Source of the DNA: an uncultured Collinsella sp.
Lineage (GTDB): Bacteria > Actinomycetota > Coriobacteriia > Coriobacteriales > Coriobacteriaceae
Length of the DNA: 10,357 nucleotides
Direction of reading: 5' to 3'
NCBI GenBank assembly: GCA_902463875.1
Contig: CABQHR010000051.1
Span: 1 to 10,357 of the forward strand
Below the pieces are notes generated by a model that was given only the letters and a program-made list of their open reading frames with translations, had not been told where the DNA came from and made no database searches. Below, piece after piece: positions 1-6,195 of the stretch. The position numbers and the translations under genes were made by a program. Numbering within the stretch: position 1 is the first letter of the stretch; each line of letters starts with the position of its first letter.

Positions 1-664
1 CGAACTCCTCCAGGATGGCGGGGCCGTTGGAGCCGGACTGGACGGCGACGTTCTTGTCGGCCAGGTCGTCGACGCTCTTGATGTCGTCGTTATCGGCGAG
101 CACCAGGATGGCCTGCTGGGTGTAGTAGTAGGGGCCGGCGAAGGAGACGAGCTTCTTGCGCTCATCGGTGATGGTGTAGGTGGCAAAGACGGCGTCGACC
201 TGGCCGTTCTGCAGGACGGACTCACGCGTGTCCGAGGTTACCTGGGTGATCTCGACCTTGTTCTCGCCCAGGATGTAGTTGGACAGAAGCTGCGCGATAC
301 CGGCGTCGAAGCCGCGGGTCTGACCGTCTTTCTCGTTGAGGAGGGAGAAGAGCGTGGAGGTCTGAACGCCACCGATCTTAAAGACGCCGGCGTCCTTGAC
401 GGCCGTCGCCCAGGTGCTGGCGGCGATGGCGTCGTCATCGGCCTTGGGGCCGTTGTCGACGAGCTTGTCGAAAGCCTTGGCATCGAGGGTGGTGGAAGCC
501 TCGGCATCGTCGGAGCTCTTGGAAGAGCCAGCAGCGGAGCCCTTGTCGGCCTCGGCGCTGGTGTCGGAGCAGCCGGCAAGACCAAGGCCGGCGACGGTTG
601 CGAAGGTGGCGGCGACAAAGCCGCGGCGGTCGAGAACGACCTGCTGGGAGAGGTTCTTGCTCAT
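1..664 (-). CDS. Amino-acid ABC transporter substrate-binding lipoprotein (partial, 3' end outside window)
   Basis: The reading frame starts at the ATG complementary to 662-664 and stays open to the left edge, giving the first 221 residues. A signal peptide is clear: a twin-arginine pair in DRRGFVA (residues 12-18), a hydrophobic stretch, then the lipobox LAGC with the lipidated Cys at 32. This suggests a Tat-exported lipoprotein held on the outer face of the membrane. A Ser/Ala/Asp-rich linker (about 33-85) precedes a family-3 solute-binding fold from about residue 90. Family hallmarks are GFDAGIA (118-124), SDTRESVLQNGQVDAVFATY (144-163), TDERKKLVSFAGPYY (166-180) and the hinge-region VAVQSGSNG (206-214). 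This pattern fits glutamate or polar amino-acid binders of the GluB type; the exact ligand cannot be read. An AGAAAGGTG ribosome site lies about 8 bases upstream of the start. The permease and ATPase genes would be expected beyond the left edge. Confidence 0.93.
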   Translation of the reverse strand, partial: MSKNLSQQVVLDRRGFVAATFATVAGLGLAGCSDTSAEADKGSAAGSSKSSDDAEASTTLDAKAFDKLVDNGPKADDDAIAASTWATAVKDAGVFKIGGVQTSTLFSLLNEKDGQTRGFDAGIAQLLSNYILGENKVEITQVTSDTRESVLQNGQVDAVFATYTITDERKKLVSFAGPYYYTQQAILVLADNDDIKSVDDLADKNVAVQSGSNGPAILEEF

Positions 665-707
665 GGTAGAACACCTTTCTCAATAAAATCCCTAGCGGTT
701 GAGTAGA

Positions 708-737
708 GTTATACCCTATCTCGCTCAAAAGGGTCAA
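708..737 (-). promoter_or_regulatory. Sigma-70-type promoter of the substrate-binding protein gene
   Basis: On the minus strand, TTGACC (complement of 732-737) and TATAAC (complement of 708-713) are separated by 18 bases. Both hexamers match the consensus at five of six positions. The predicted transcription start is near 701, giving a leader of about 37 bases before the ATG at 664. Confidence 0.65.
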
Positions 738-779
738 CACGAAATAACTCAGAAACATACTTACCTTATGGGTTATTCC

Positions 780-814
780 ACCTACCAAAAAGGGACAGGT
801 TTATTTTGGTAGGT
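780..814. repeat. Perfect 11-bp inverted repeat, REP-like hairpin
   Basis: ACCTACCAAAA (780-790) is the exact reverse complement of TTTTGGTAGGT (804-814), with a 13-base loop that reads AGGGACAGGTTTA. It sits between two divergently transcribed genes, about 43 bases upstream of the -35 box of the binding-protein promoter, so it is not a normal 3'-end terminator. The GGGACAGGTTTATTTT core resembles, from memory, sequences that flank Y1-type (IS200/RAYT-like) transposase genes in other bacteria. That link is an inference and may be wrong. It could instead be an operator. Confidence 0.55.
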
Positions 815-888
815 TTTATCTGGGCAAACGTTGATTATTACAGCTGAGATAGCGTTTTGCGGACGGCGTGGTCGCTCGCGGCGGTCGC

Positions 889-926
889 TATAATGGCGGC
901 AACGCGACACATATATACGTGAGGAG
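889..926 (+). promoter_or_regulatory. Likely -10 box and ribosome site of the alcohol dehydrogenase gene
   Basis: A perfect TATAAT lies at 889-894, but no convincing -35 hexamer sits 16-18 bases upstream. Two direct copies of GGTCGCT (870-876 and 883-889) occupy that zone and could bind an activator. A start near 901 would leave a leader of about 34 bases. GAGGAG at 921-926 lies 8 bases before the ATG at 935 and fixes that start. Confidence 0.45.
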
Positions 927-934
927 ATCGTTGC

Positions 935-2137
935 ATGAACGGCTATACATTTTTCGCGCCGACTAAGGTGCTGTTTGGCGCGGGCAAGCTGAGCGAGCTG
1001 GGCGCACAGGAGCTTCCCGGTGCCAAGGCACTCATCGTCACAACGGGCGGCAATTCGGTCAAGCGCTTTGGATATCTGCAGCGCGTGGAGGCCGAGCTCG
1101 ACCGCGCCGGCGTGGCACACGAGCTGTTCGACCGCATTGAGCCCAACCCACTGCGCGAAACCGTCAACGCGGGTGGCTGGATGGCGCGCACCCATGGTTG
1201 CGACTTTGTGCTGGCGCTCGGCGGCGGCTCGGTCATGGACGGCAGCAAGGGCATCTGCGCGGTGGCGGCAAACCCGCACACGGACGCCGAGGGCAACGAG
1301 TGCCCTGGTGATATCTGGGACTTTGTGAACGGCGGTACCGCGCTCGGACTGCCTATCCCCAACGATCCGCTGCCGCTGGTGTGCGTGACCACGACGGCCG
1401 GCACCGGTTCGGAGGCCGACGCGGGCGGCGTGATCTCCTGCGAGGAGAATGACGAGAAGCTGCGCTTGGGCGACCCGCGCCTGTTCCCGGTGCTTTCGGT
1501 CGTCGATCCCGAGCTTATGGTGAGCGTTCCGGCGCGCCTGACGGCCTACCAGGGATTCGATGCCCTGTTCCACAACGTTGAGTGCTATATCGCCAATACC
1601 AACACGCCCATGGGTGACATGGTTTGCCGCGAGGGTATCCGACGCGCCGCCGCTTCGCTGGCTGCGTGCGTGAACAGCGGCGACGACCTGGATGCTCGTG
1701 CCGAGCTCGCTTTTGCCAACACGCTCGGCGGCTATGCCATGGTGTGCTCGGGCTGCGCGGGATGCCACGGCCTTGAGCATGGCATGAGCGCGCATCATCA
1801 CGACCTGCCGCACGGCGCCGGCCTCATCATGATCGCGCGTGCCTATCACACGTGGATGATTGACCACGGCGCCGCGCCCGAGCGCTATATCGACATGGCA
1901 CGCCTGATGGGTAATGCCGAGGCAAGCGACCCGCACGCTTTTGTCGCTGAGCTCACGCGCCTGATGGAAGCCTGCCACGTGGCCGACCTTGCCATGAGCG
2001 AGTGGGGGATTACCGTCGATGAGCTGCCCGCCATCGCGCACAACGCCCTAACGACCAACGGCGCCCTGTTCGGCCACGATCCCATCGCCCTGACCGAGCC
2101 CGACGTCGTCGAGATCCTCAAACAAAGCTACCGCTAA
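935..2137 (+). CDS. Iron-containing (group III) alcohol dehydrogenase
   Basis: This 400-residue cytosolic enzyme should interconvert an alcohol and its aldehyde with NAD(P)H, most likely reducing aldehydes during fermentation. Length and motifs fit the Fe-ADH family. The N-terminal nucleotide-binding part carries GGGSVMD (96-102) and TTTAGTGSE (152-160). The family signature DPELMVSVPARLTAYQGFDA covers 191-210. Metal ligands are predicted at Asp209 and His213 (DALFH) plus His278 and His293 in the His-rich stretch 278-293 (HGLEHGMSAHHHDLPH). There is one more residue between the last two ligands than in E. coli FucO, but I recall that spacing in clostridial butanol-dehydrogenase-like members. 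Substrate cannot be read from sequence; butanol or lactaldehyde type are both possible. The gene stands alone, diverges from the binding-protein gene and converges on dxs. Confidence 0.93.
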   Translation: MNGYTFFAPTKVLFGAGKLSELGAQELPGAKALIVTTGGNSVKRFGYLQRVEAELDRAGVAHELFDRIEPNPLRETVNAGGWMARTHGCDFVLALGGGSVMDGSKGICAVAANPHTDAEGNECPGDIWDFVNGGTALGLPIPNDPLPLVCVTTTAGTGSEADAGGVISCEENDEKLRLGDPRLFPVLSVVDPELMVSVPARLTAYQGFDALFHNVECYIANTNTPMGDMVCREGIRRAAASLAACVNSGDDLDARAELAFANTLGGYAMVCSGCAGCHGLEHGMSAHHHDLPHGAGLIMIARAYHTWMIDHGAAPERYIDMARLMGNAEASDPHAFVAELTRLMEACHVADLAMSEWGITVDELPAIAHNALTTNGALFGHDPIALTEPDVVEILKQSYR

Positions 2138-2153
2138 CTACCTTGCTGCTTTG

Positions 2154-2369
2154 TCTCAATCTGTAACATCTGCAGCCGTTTTTGACGAGTAACTGTTACA
2201 GATTGAGATTTTCTCTTCAGGGGAATTCGAATGTCTCGATCTGTAACAGTTAGACGAGGATTTGGCCCCTAACTGTTACAGATTGAGATAAACATCAGGG
2301 GCTTAAACGTCTCGTCTCAATCTGTAACACCTAGACGCAAATTCTGCCTCTAGATGTTACAGATTGAGA
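2154..2369. repeat. Regular array of six 15-base repeats in alternating orientation (three 55-base hairpins)
   Basis: TCTCAATCTGTAACA and its reverse complement TGTTACAGATTGAGA alternate at 2154, 2194, 2234, 2274, 2315 and 2355. Steps are 40, 40, 40, 41 and 40 bases. Only one base in the six arms varies (A to G in the third arm). The 25-26-base sequences between arms differ, except that two share TCAGGGG (2217-2223, 2295-2301) and two share TAGACG (2251-2256, 2332-2337). Read as hairpins, these are three 55-base units. In the middle unit the stem extends to 20 pairs (2234-2253 with 2269-2288, one G-T). The array fills the gap between the convergent adh and dxs genes. It could be a REP/BIME-type cluster, a protein-binding array or an RNA structure. 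No coding potential is evident. Confidence 0.9.
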
Positions 2370-2387
2370 TAATCGATTCGTGAAAAC

Positions 2388-2427
2388 AAAAACCTCCGCA
2401 AGGGCGTTTGCCGTTGCGGAGGTTTTT
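2388..2427. terminator. Strong intrinsic terminator, usable from both directions
   Basis: AAAAACCTCCGCAA (2388-2401) pairs with TTGCGGAGGTTTTT (2414-2427) for 14 bases, and a small GGC/GCC inner stem shortens the loop. A T-tract follows the GC stem on either strand. It starts directly after the dxs stop codon, so it should terminate dxs. It can also stop transcripts coming from adh through the repeat array. Confidence 0.88.
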
Positions 2428-4209
2428 CTACTCGTTTAGTAGCCTCACGGCTTCGGCGGCCATGTTCTCGACCGTCATGCCGTTCTGAGCGAGCAACTCT
2501 TTGGGGTCGTAACGGTCGGGGAAGCCCTTGGCGATGCCGAAGGTGCGCGTGCGCACGGGCGTGCAGGCCAAGTAGCACGCGACACGCTCGCCCCAGCCAC
2601 CGTCCAAGATGCCGTCCTCGAGAGTGACGACAACGCGATGCTCGGCGGCAAGGCTGTCGAGGAACTCGCGGTCAAGCTCGGTTGCGAAACGTGGGTTGAC
2701 GAGCGTGGCCTCGATACCGTATTCGGCGGCCAAGCGGTTTGCCACGCGCTCGCCCAGCTCAAAGAAATCGCCCAGTGCGAGCACGGCCACATCGCGGCCC
2801 TGGCGCGCCACGTTGTAACGGGCGATGCTGTAGTCGGCATCCTCGGCAGGTGCCAGGTCGGGGCGGCTTACCAGGCCAATGCCCGGCACGCGAATTGCCA
2901 CGGGGTGCTCGCGGTGATCGAGCGACCAGCTCAGCATGGACAGATATTCCTCCATGCAGGCCGGTGCCAAGTAGTGCATGTTGGGAAGACTGCCCAGCAT
3001 GGAAATATCAAAGAACGAAAGATGCGTCTCGGACGTAGTGCCAAAGATTGATGCGCCAAACACCAAAATGGTTGCCGGGGCGTCGTTAAGGCACAGGTCG
3101 TGCCACAGCTCGTCGTAGGCGCGCTGCAAGAACGTACCGTACACGCCAAAGACCGGCTTGGCGCCCGAGCGCGCAAGCGCGGTGGCAAAGGTCACGGCGT
3201 GCTCCTCGGCAATGCCCACATCGACGAACTGTTTGCCGGCGGCAGCGCGAAGCTCGGGTGTAAAGCCCATGATGTAGGGCGTGGCGGCCGTGATGCCCAC
3301 GACCTGCGAATCGCGCTCGATGGCGGCGCTGAGCGCCTCGCCCGTAATGTCGGCATAGGTGCGCGGCGCAGGCTCGCTCGGATGGCCCGGGCAGAGCTTG
3401 CGTCCAGTTGCCATGTCAAACGGACCCACGTGATGCCAGCGTTCGGGGTCGTTCTGGGCCGGCTCAAAGCCCTTGCCCTTGGCGGTGGAGACGTGCAGCA
3501 CGATGGGATGATCGATATTGCGCAGTTCCTGCAGCGCGTCGACCAGGGCCAACACATCGTTACCGGCGTCCAGATAGCGGTAGTCGAGCCCCATCGCGCG
3601 GAAAACGTTGCGCTCACAGGTGCCGTTGCTGGCGCGCAGCTCGGCCAGATTGCGATACAGGCCGCCATGGTTCTCGGCAATGGACTGGTCGTTATCGTTG
3701 ACGATGATGATCAGGTTGCTGTCGAGCTCGGCGGCATTGTTAAAGCCCTCAAACGCCAGACCGCCCGAAAGCGAACCGTCGCCAATGATGGTGATGACGT
3801 TGTACGCATCGCCCGCCAGGTCACGAGCGTGCGCCAAGCCGCAGCCCAGGCTCACCGACGTGGAGGTATGGCCCATGGCGAAGAGGTCGTGTTCGGACTC
3901 GTCGGGATTGGCAAAGCCAGAGGCCTCGCCGTAGCGTGCCGGGTCGATATAAGTGTACGCGCGCCCAGTCAGCGCCTTGTGGGCATAGGTCTGGTGCGAC
4001 ACGTCAAAGACAATTTTGTCGGTGGGAGAGTTAAACACGCGATGAAGCGCAACCGTAAGCTCAACGACGCCCAGGTTGGGGGCAACGTGCCCGCCGACGG
4101 CGGCGGAGCTTTCGAGGATGGCGTGGCGGATCTCGCCGCAGAGCAGCGGAAGCTCGGCGCGATCGAGAGCCTTGACGTCCTCGGGCGTTGTCGTTTGCGT
4201 AAGCAGCAT
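2428..4209 (-). CDS. dxs: 1-deoxy-D-xylulose-5-phosphate synthase-like enzyme
   Basis: DXS condenses pyruvate and glyceraldehyde 3-phosphate to make DXP, the entry step of the MEP isoprenoid route and a precursor of thiamine and pyridoxal. This 593-residue protein has the full domain order but is shorter than the usual 620-640. Thiamine-diphosphate features are present: GGH (His41), DVSHQTYAHK (69-78), MGHTSTS (112-118), GDGSLSGG (143-150), NDND (171-174) and WHHV (258-261). The central pyrimidine domain has IAEEHAVTF (333-341) with catalytic Glu335, and YGTFLQRAYD (357-366). A transketolase C-terminal domain follows. The substrate-loop motif, usually close to GADGQTHQG, here reads FGTTSETHLS (389-398). 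His396 is kept, but residues equal to E. coli Arg420 and Asp427 appear to be lost, so the acceptor may differ. ATG at 4209 was chosen because an upstream in-frame ATG hits a stop at once. GGAG lies 12 bases upstream. Confidence 0.85.
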   Translation of the reverse strand: MLLTQTTTPEDVKALDRAELPLLCGEIRHAILESSAAVGGHVAPNLGVVELTVALHRVFNSPTDKIVFDVSHQTYAHKALTGRAYTYIDPARYGEASGFANPDESEHDLFAMGHTSTSVSLGCGLAHARDLAGDAYNVITIIGDGSLSGGLAFEGFNNAAELDSNLIIIVNDNDQSIAENHGGLYRNLAELRASNGTCERNVFRAMGLDYRYLDAGNDVLALVDALQELRNIDHPIVLHVSTAKGKGFEPAQNDPERWHHVGPFDMATGRKLCPGHPSEPAPRTYADITGEALSAAIERDSQVVGITAATPYIMGFTPELRAAAGKQFVDVGIAEEHAVTFATALARSGAKPVFGVYGTFLQRAYDELWHDLCLNDAPATILVFGASIFGTTSETHLSFFDISMLGSLPNMHYLAPACMEEYLSMLSWSLDHREHPVAIRVPGIGLVSRPDLAPAEDADYSIARYNVARQGRDVAVLALGDFFELGERVANRLAAEYGIEATLVNPRFATELDREFLDSLAAEHRVVVTLEDGILDGGWGERVACYLACTPVRTRTFGIAKGFPDRYDPKELLAQNGMTVENMAAEAVRLLNE

Positions 4210-4235
4210 CGTTGTGGGTTACTCCATGCGAATCG

Positions 4236-4262
4236 TGCGCCGGCACTCCCTCGGCCGGCACA
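4236..4262. repeat. GC-rich inverted repeat in the dxs leader
   Basis: GCCGGC at 4239-4244 and GCCGGC at 4254-4259 form a short stem with a 9-base loop. Two further pairs outside (4236-4237 with 4261-4262) follow one mismatch. It lies 27-53 bases upstream of the dxs start. It could be an operator or a leader hairpin; nothing in the sequence decides which. Confidence 0.3.
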
Positions 4263-4336
4263 ATTGCACAAGACAGTCTCGCACATTTTGGCGTTTGATA
4301 TGTGACGGCGGCGCGGTAATTCGCCAACTGGTGGGG

Positions 4337-4348
4337 CAAAACGTTTTG
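4337..4348. promoter_or_regulatory. CG-centred palindrome in the divergent dxs / HD-gene gap (candidate operator)
   Basis: CAAAACGTTTTG is a perfect 12-base palindrome. It extends to 18 bases (4334-4351) through two more G-C pairs after one mismatch. LacI/GalR-family operators commonly have this form with a central CG. It lies 128 bases from the dxs start and 90 bases from the HD-gene start, so it could control either or both. No convincing promoter hexamers could be fixed for either gene here. Confidence 0.4.
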
Positions 4349-4437
4349 TCCGATGCCATACTGATAAGTTCCATGATGATTTTATTCATTGCGTGCAGGC
4401 TGTGGCTTGCCGCCGAGCGCCGCCGGAAGGAGGCCGC

Positions 4438-4974
4438 ATGTCCGATACCGTTCGTGCCGAGAAAATCGCGTGCGAAGTAGACCATGCTGCCCGTCAACTG
4501 GCACAGGCGGGCCGTCTGGACCTGACGCGTGAGTTTATCCAGCATGGCGATGTGACGGTGTATACGCATGTGACCTCGGTGGCGCGGGCAAGCCTGTCTT
4601 TTGCCGAGCGACTGGGCCGTGTTGGCATTTCGGTCGACCGTGCCTCGCTGCTGCGCGGGGCCCTGCTGCACGATTACTTTCTCTATGACTGGCACGATCC
4701 CGACCCAAGCCATCGGCTGCATGGCTTTCGCCACCCGTTTTTTGCCTTGGCGCGTGCGGAGGAAGATTTTGAGCTGACGCCGCGCGAGCGGAATATTATC
4801 GTACGGCATATGTTTCCGCTGGTGCCGGTGCCGCCGACGTGTCGTGAGGCATGGATTGTGTGCCTGGCGGATAAATGGTGCGCGCTGCGCGAGACGATTG
4901 CCGGCCGTCTGCCGCGCAAAGACAGGGCGGACGATGACGTGAGCAGCGAATCGAACGAAAAGAGGAGTGGGTAG
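4438..4974 (+). CDS. HD-domain phosphohydrolase-like protein
   Basis: The 178-residue protein has the metal-binding HD layout: His44 (VYTHVTSVAR), the doublet His78-Asp79 (ALLHDYFLYDWHD), His124 (IIVRHMFPL) and Asp145 (CLADKWCA). HD proteins of this size usually hydrolyse nucleotides or other phosphate esters in the cytosol; the substrate is not readable. The start at 4438 is chosen because AAGGAGG lies at 4427-4433, 4 bases upstream. An in-frame ATG at 4393 has no such site and would add an atypical 15-residue tail. The stop codon is 3 bases before the next gene, so the two are almost certainly one transcript and translationally coupled. I recall this pairing with PF06541 proteins in Firmicutes and Actinobacteria. 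Confidence 0.85.
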   Translation: MSDTVRAEKIACEVDHAARQLAQAGRLDLTREFIQHGDVTVYTHVTSVARASLSFAERLGRVGISVDRASLLRGALLHDYFLYDWHDPDPSHRLHGFRHPFFALARAEEDFELTPRERNIIVRHMFPLVPVPPTCREAWIVCLADKWCALRETIAGRLPRKDRADDDVSSESNEKRSG

Positions 4975-4977
4975 ACG

Positions 4978-5997
4978 GTGGGAACCGCGATCGACATGGC
5001 ATTTGACGGCGCGACGCTTGCCGCCTGTCCGCTCTCGGCGCTGGTACTCTCGTTTGCCTTCTACGGTTTTTGCGGCTGGGTATGGGAGTCGACAGTCTGC
5101 GCCATGCTCAACCACGGACGCTTTGCCAACAGCGGCTTTTTGCTAGGGCCGTGTTGTCCCATCTACGGTGCGGGCGGCATCGCGTGCTGGTTGCTGCTGC
5201 GTGGAATCCCAGACGCCTCGAGCCAGTTTGTCGCTGCCGCGCTCGTATGCAGCGTGATCGAATATAGCGTGGGCGTGCTGTTGGAAAAAACGACGGGTGC
5301 CCGGTTTTGGGATTACTCGCATCTGCCGTTTAACCTGCACGGACGCATCTGCCTGTACTGGGCCTGCGCGTTTGGCTTGGGTGCGTTGTGTATTTGCCGT
5401 TTAGTGGAGCCGGCATTGCTGGGGCTGCTCGGCCATCTGCCGGTGCTGATTGTGCGGCTGTCCGCCTTTATCGTTGCAGTCGCGATGATGGTCGATGCGG
5501 CGTGCTCGTTGGCCAGCTGGCGCCGCCTGTCCGATGAGCTGGAGCGCGTCCGGGCCGACCTTGCCGACCGCATCAACGAGTCGCTTGCCGATGCCTCCGA
5601 CTCCATGCTCGAACGTATTCCCGATTCGGCGATCGACTCGGTGGCGCAGACGCATATCCGCGGTCGCGCCGTTAACGCTTGGCTGGCCGAGCTGGGCGAC
5701 GCGGCGCTCGATGCCCTGCGCGAGAAGGCTTCGATGCCGACGTTTATCTCGGATGGTGCTCGCGGCCTGGCGCTCGCTGCCCGCCGCGTTGCCGATGTCG
5801 CGCCGAGCATGCCGCGTCCGTCGCTCAGTCGTCGCCTTGCCGGCAAGCGCATGAGCCGTCCGGTGCCGAGTGTGTCGCTCAGCCGTCGTGACCTGCGCTT
5901 CTTTAACGCCTTCCCGCGTCTGCGCATCAATCGCTACGAGGGCGTCATCCGAGCTACCGACCTCCGCGACCGAGCCCGCGAGCTGTTCCGCCGCTAG
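4978..5997 (+). CDS. PF06541-type multi-pass membrane protein ('putative ABC transporter permease')
   Basis: The 339-residue protein has about five hydrophobic segments in its first 180 residues (roughly 17-40, 60-77, 82-102, 122-140, 148-176). It carries the hallmark motifs of the CmpB-like family: FCGWVWES (31-38), GPCCPIYGAGG (57-67), EYSVGVLLEK (95-104), WDYSHLPFNLHGRICL (111-126). No ABC ATPase is nearby, so the permease label is only a family name; the true function is unknown. The long polar tail (180-339) is rich in Arg, Ala and Ser and probably cytoplasmic. GTG at 4978 is taken as the start because GAGGAG (4962-4967) lies 10 bases upstream. ATG at 4996 is possible. Coupling to the HD gene suggests a shared membrane-linked role. 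Confidence 0.82.
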   Translation: MGTAIDMAFDGATLAACPLSALVLSFAFYGFCGWVWESTVCAMLNHGRFANSGFLLGPCCPIYGAGGIACWLLLRGIPDASSQFVAAALVCSVIEYSVGVLLEKTTGARFWDYSHLPFNLHGRICLYWACAFGLGALCICRLVEPALLGLLGHLPVLIVRLSAFIVAVAMMVDAACSLASWRRLSDELERVRADLADRINESLADASDSMLERIPDSAIDSVAQTHIRGRAVNAWLAELGDAALDALREKASMPTFISDGARGLALAARRVADVAPSMPRPSLSRRLAGKRMSRPVPSVSLSRRDLRFFNAFPRLRINRYEGVIRATDLRDRARELFRR

Positions 5998-6032
5998 CCA
6001 GAGCGGAGCCAAGCGCGCCCTACTCGTTCGCA

Positions 6033-6092
6033 CGTTTCCCGCTCGTTTCGCGCCCGTTGCCATGCCGTTTCCAAGATTGCGGCACCGTTTCC
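6033..6092. promoter_or_regulatory. Phased CGTTTC half-site array upstream of amt (candidate nitrogen-regulator sites)
   Basis: CGTTTC or a near copy occurs at 6033 (CGTTTCC), 6044 (CGTTTCG), 6055 (CGTTGCC) and 6066 (CGTTTCC), exactly 11 bases apart. It recurs at 6086 (CGTTTCC), itself 11 bases after a weaker ATTGC at 6076. A further CGTTTA lies at 6107. On the other strand these read GAAAC or GCAAC spaced by 6 bases, the layout of actinobacterial GlnR boxes (GTnAC-n6-GAAAC). The array lies about 105-165 bases before the amt start. No good -35/-10 pair was found between the array and amt, which fits an activator-dependent promoter. A separate 14-base palindrome, CTGGTCTACACCAG, is at 6125-6138. 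Confidence 0.5.
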
Positions 6093-6195
6093 ATTCGACA
6101 ACGCAGCGTTTAACAACGCCGTATCTGGTCTACACCAGTTGCCCCTCGGCCGCATCATGAGCGCCGACAACGTTCATGCGACAAAGGGGGAGCGA

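Noticed and set aside
238..788. Pro/Arg/Ser-rich minus-strand frames near the left end
   Set aside because: They are out of frame with the substrate-binding lipoprotein, whose signal peptide and conserved motifs are unambiguous.
782..2041. Long minus-strand open frame (419 codons) over the alcohol dehydrogenase
   Set aside because: It is antisense to a clear Fe-ADH with all family motifs, has no recognisable domain, and is the kind of shadow frame expected in high-GC DNA.
2154..2369. CRISPR array
   Set aside because: Spacing is regular, but the repeat is only 15 bases and flips orientation at each copy, and no cas gene is present in the window.
3100..4305. Plus-strand open frame (401 codons) over the dxs gene
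   Set aside because: It is antisense to conserved DXS motifs, shows low-complexity His/Arg/Val-rich content, and has no ribosome site.
4219..5115. Minus-strand open frame (298 codons) over the HD gene
   Set aside because: It overlaps the HD gene with intact catalytic motifs and the start of the membrane protein; the translated product shows no family features.
6139..6195. N-terminal extension of Amt from ATG 6139 or 6157
   Set aside because: No ribosome site precedes these codons, while GGGGGAG precedes 6196, and known Amt proteins start near the MYDTGSTTF segment.
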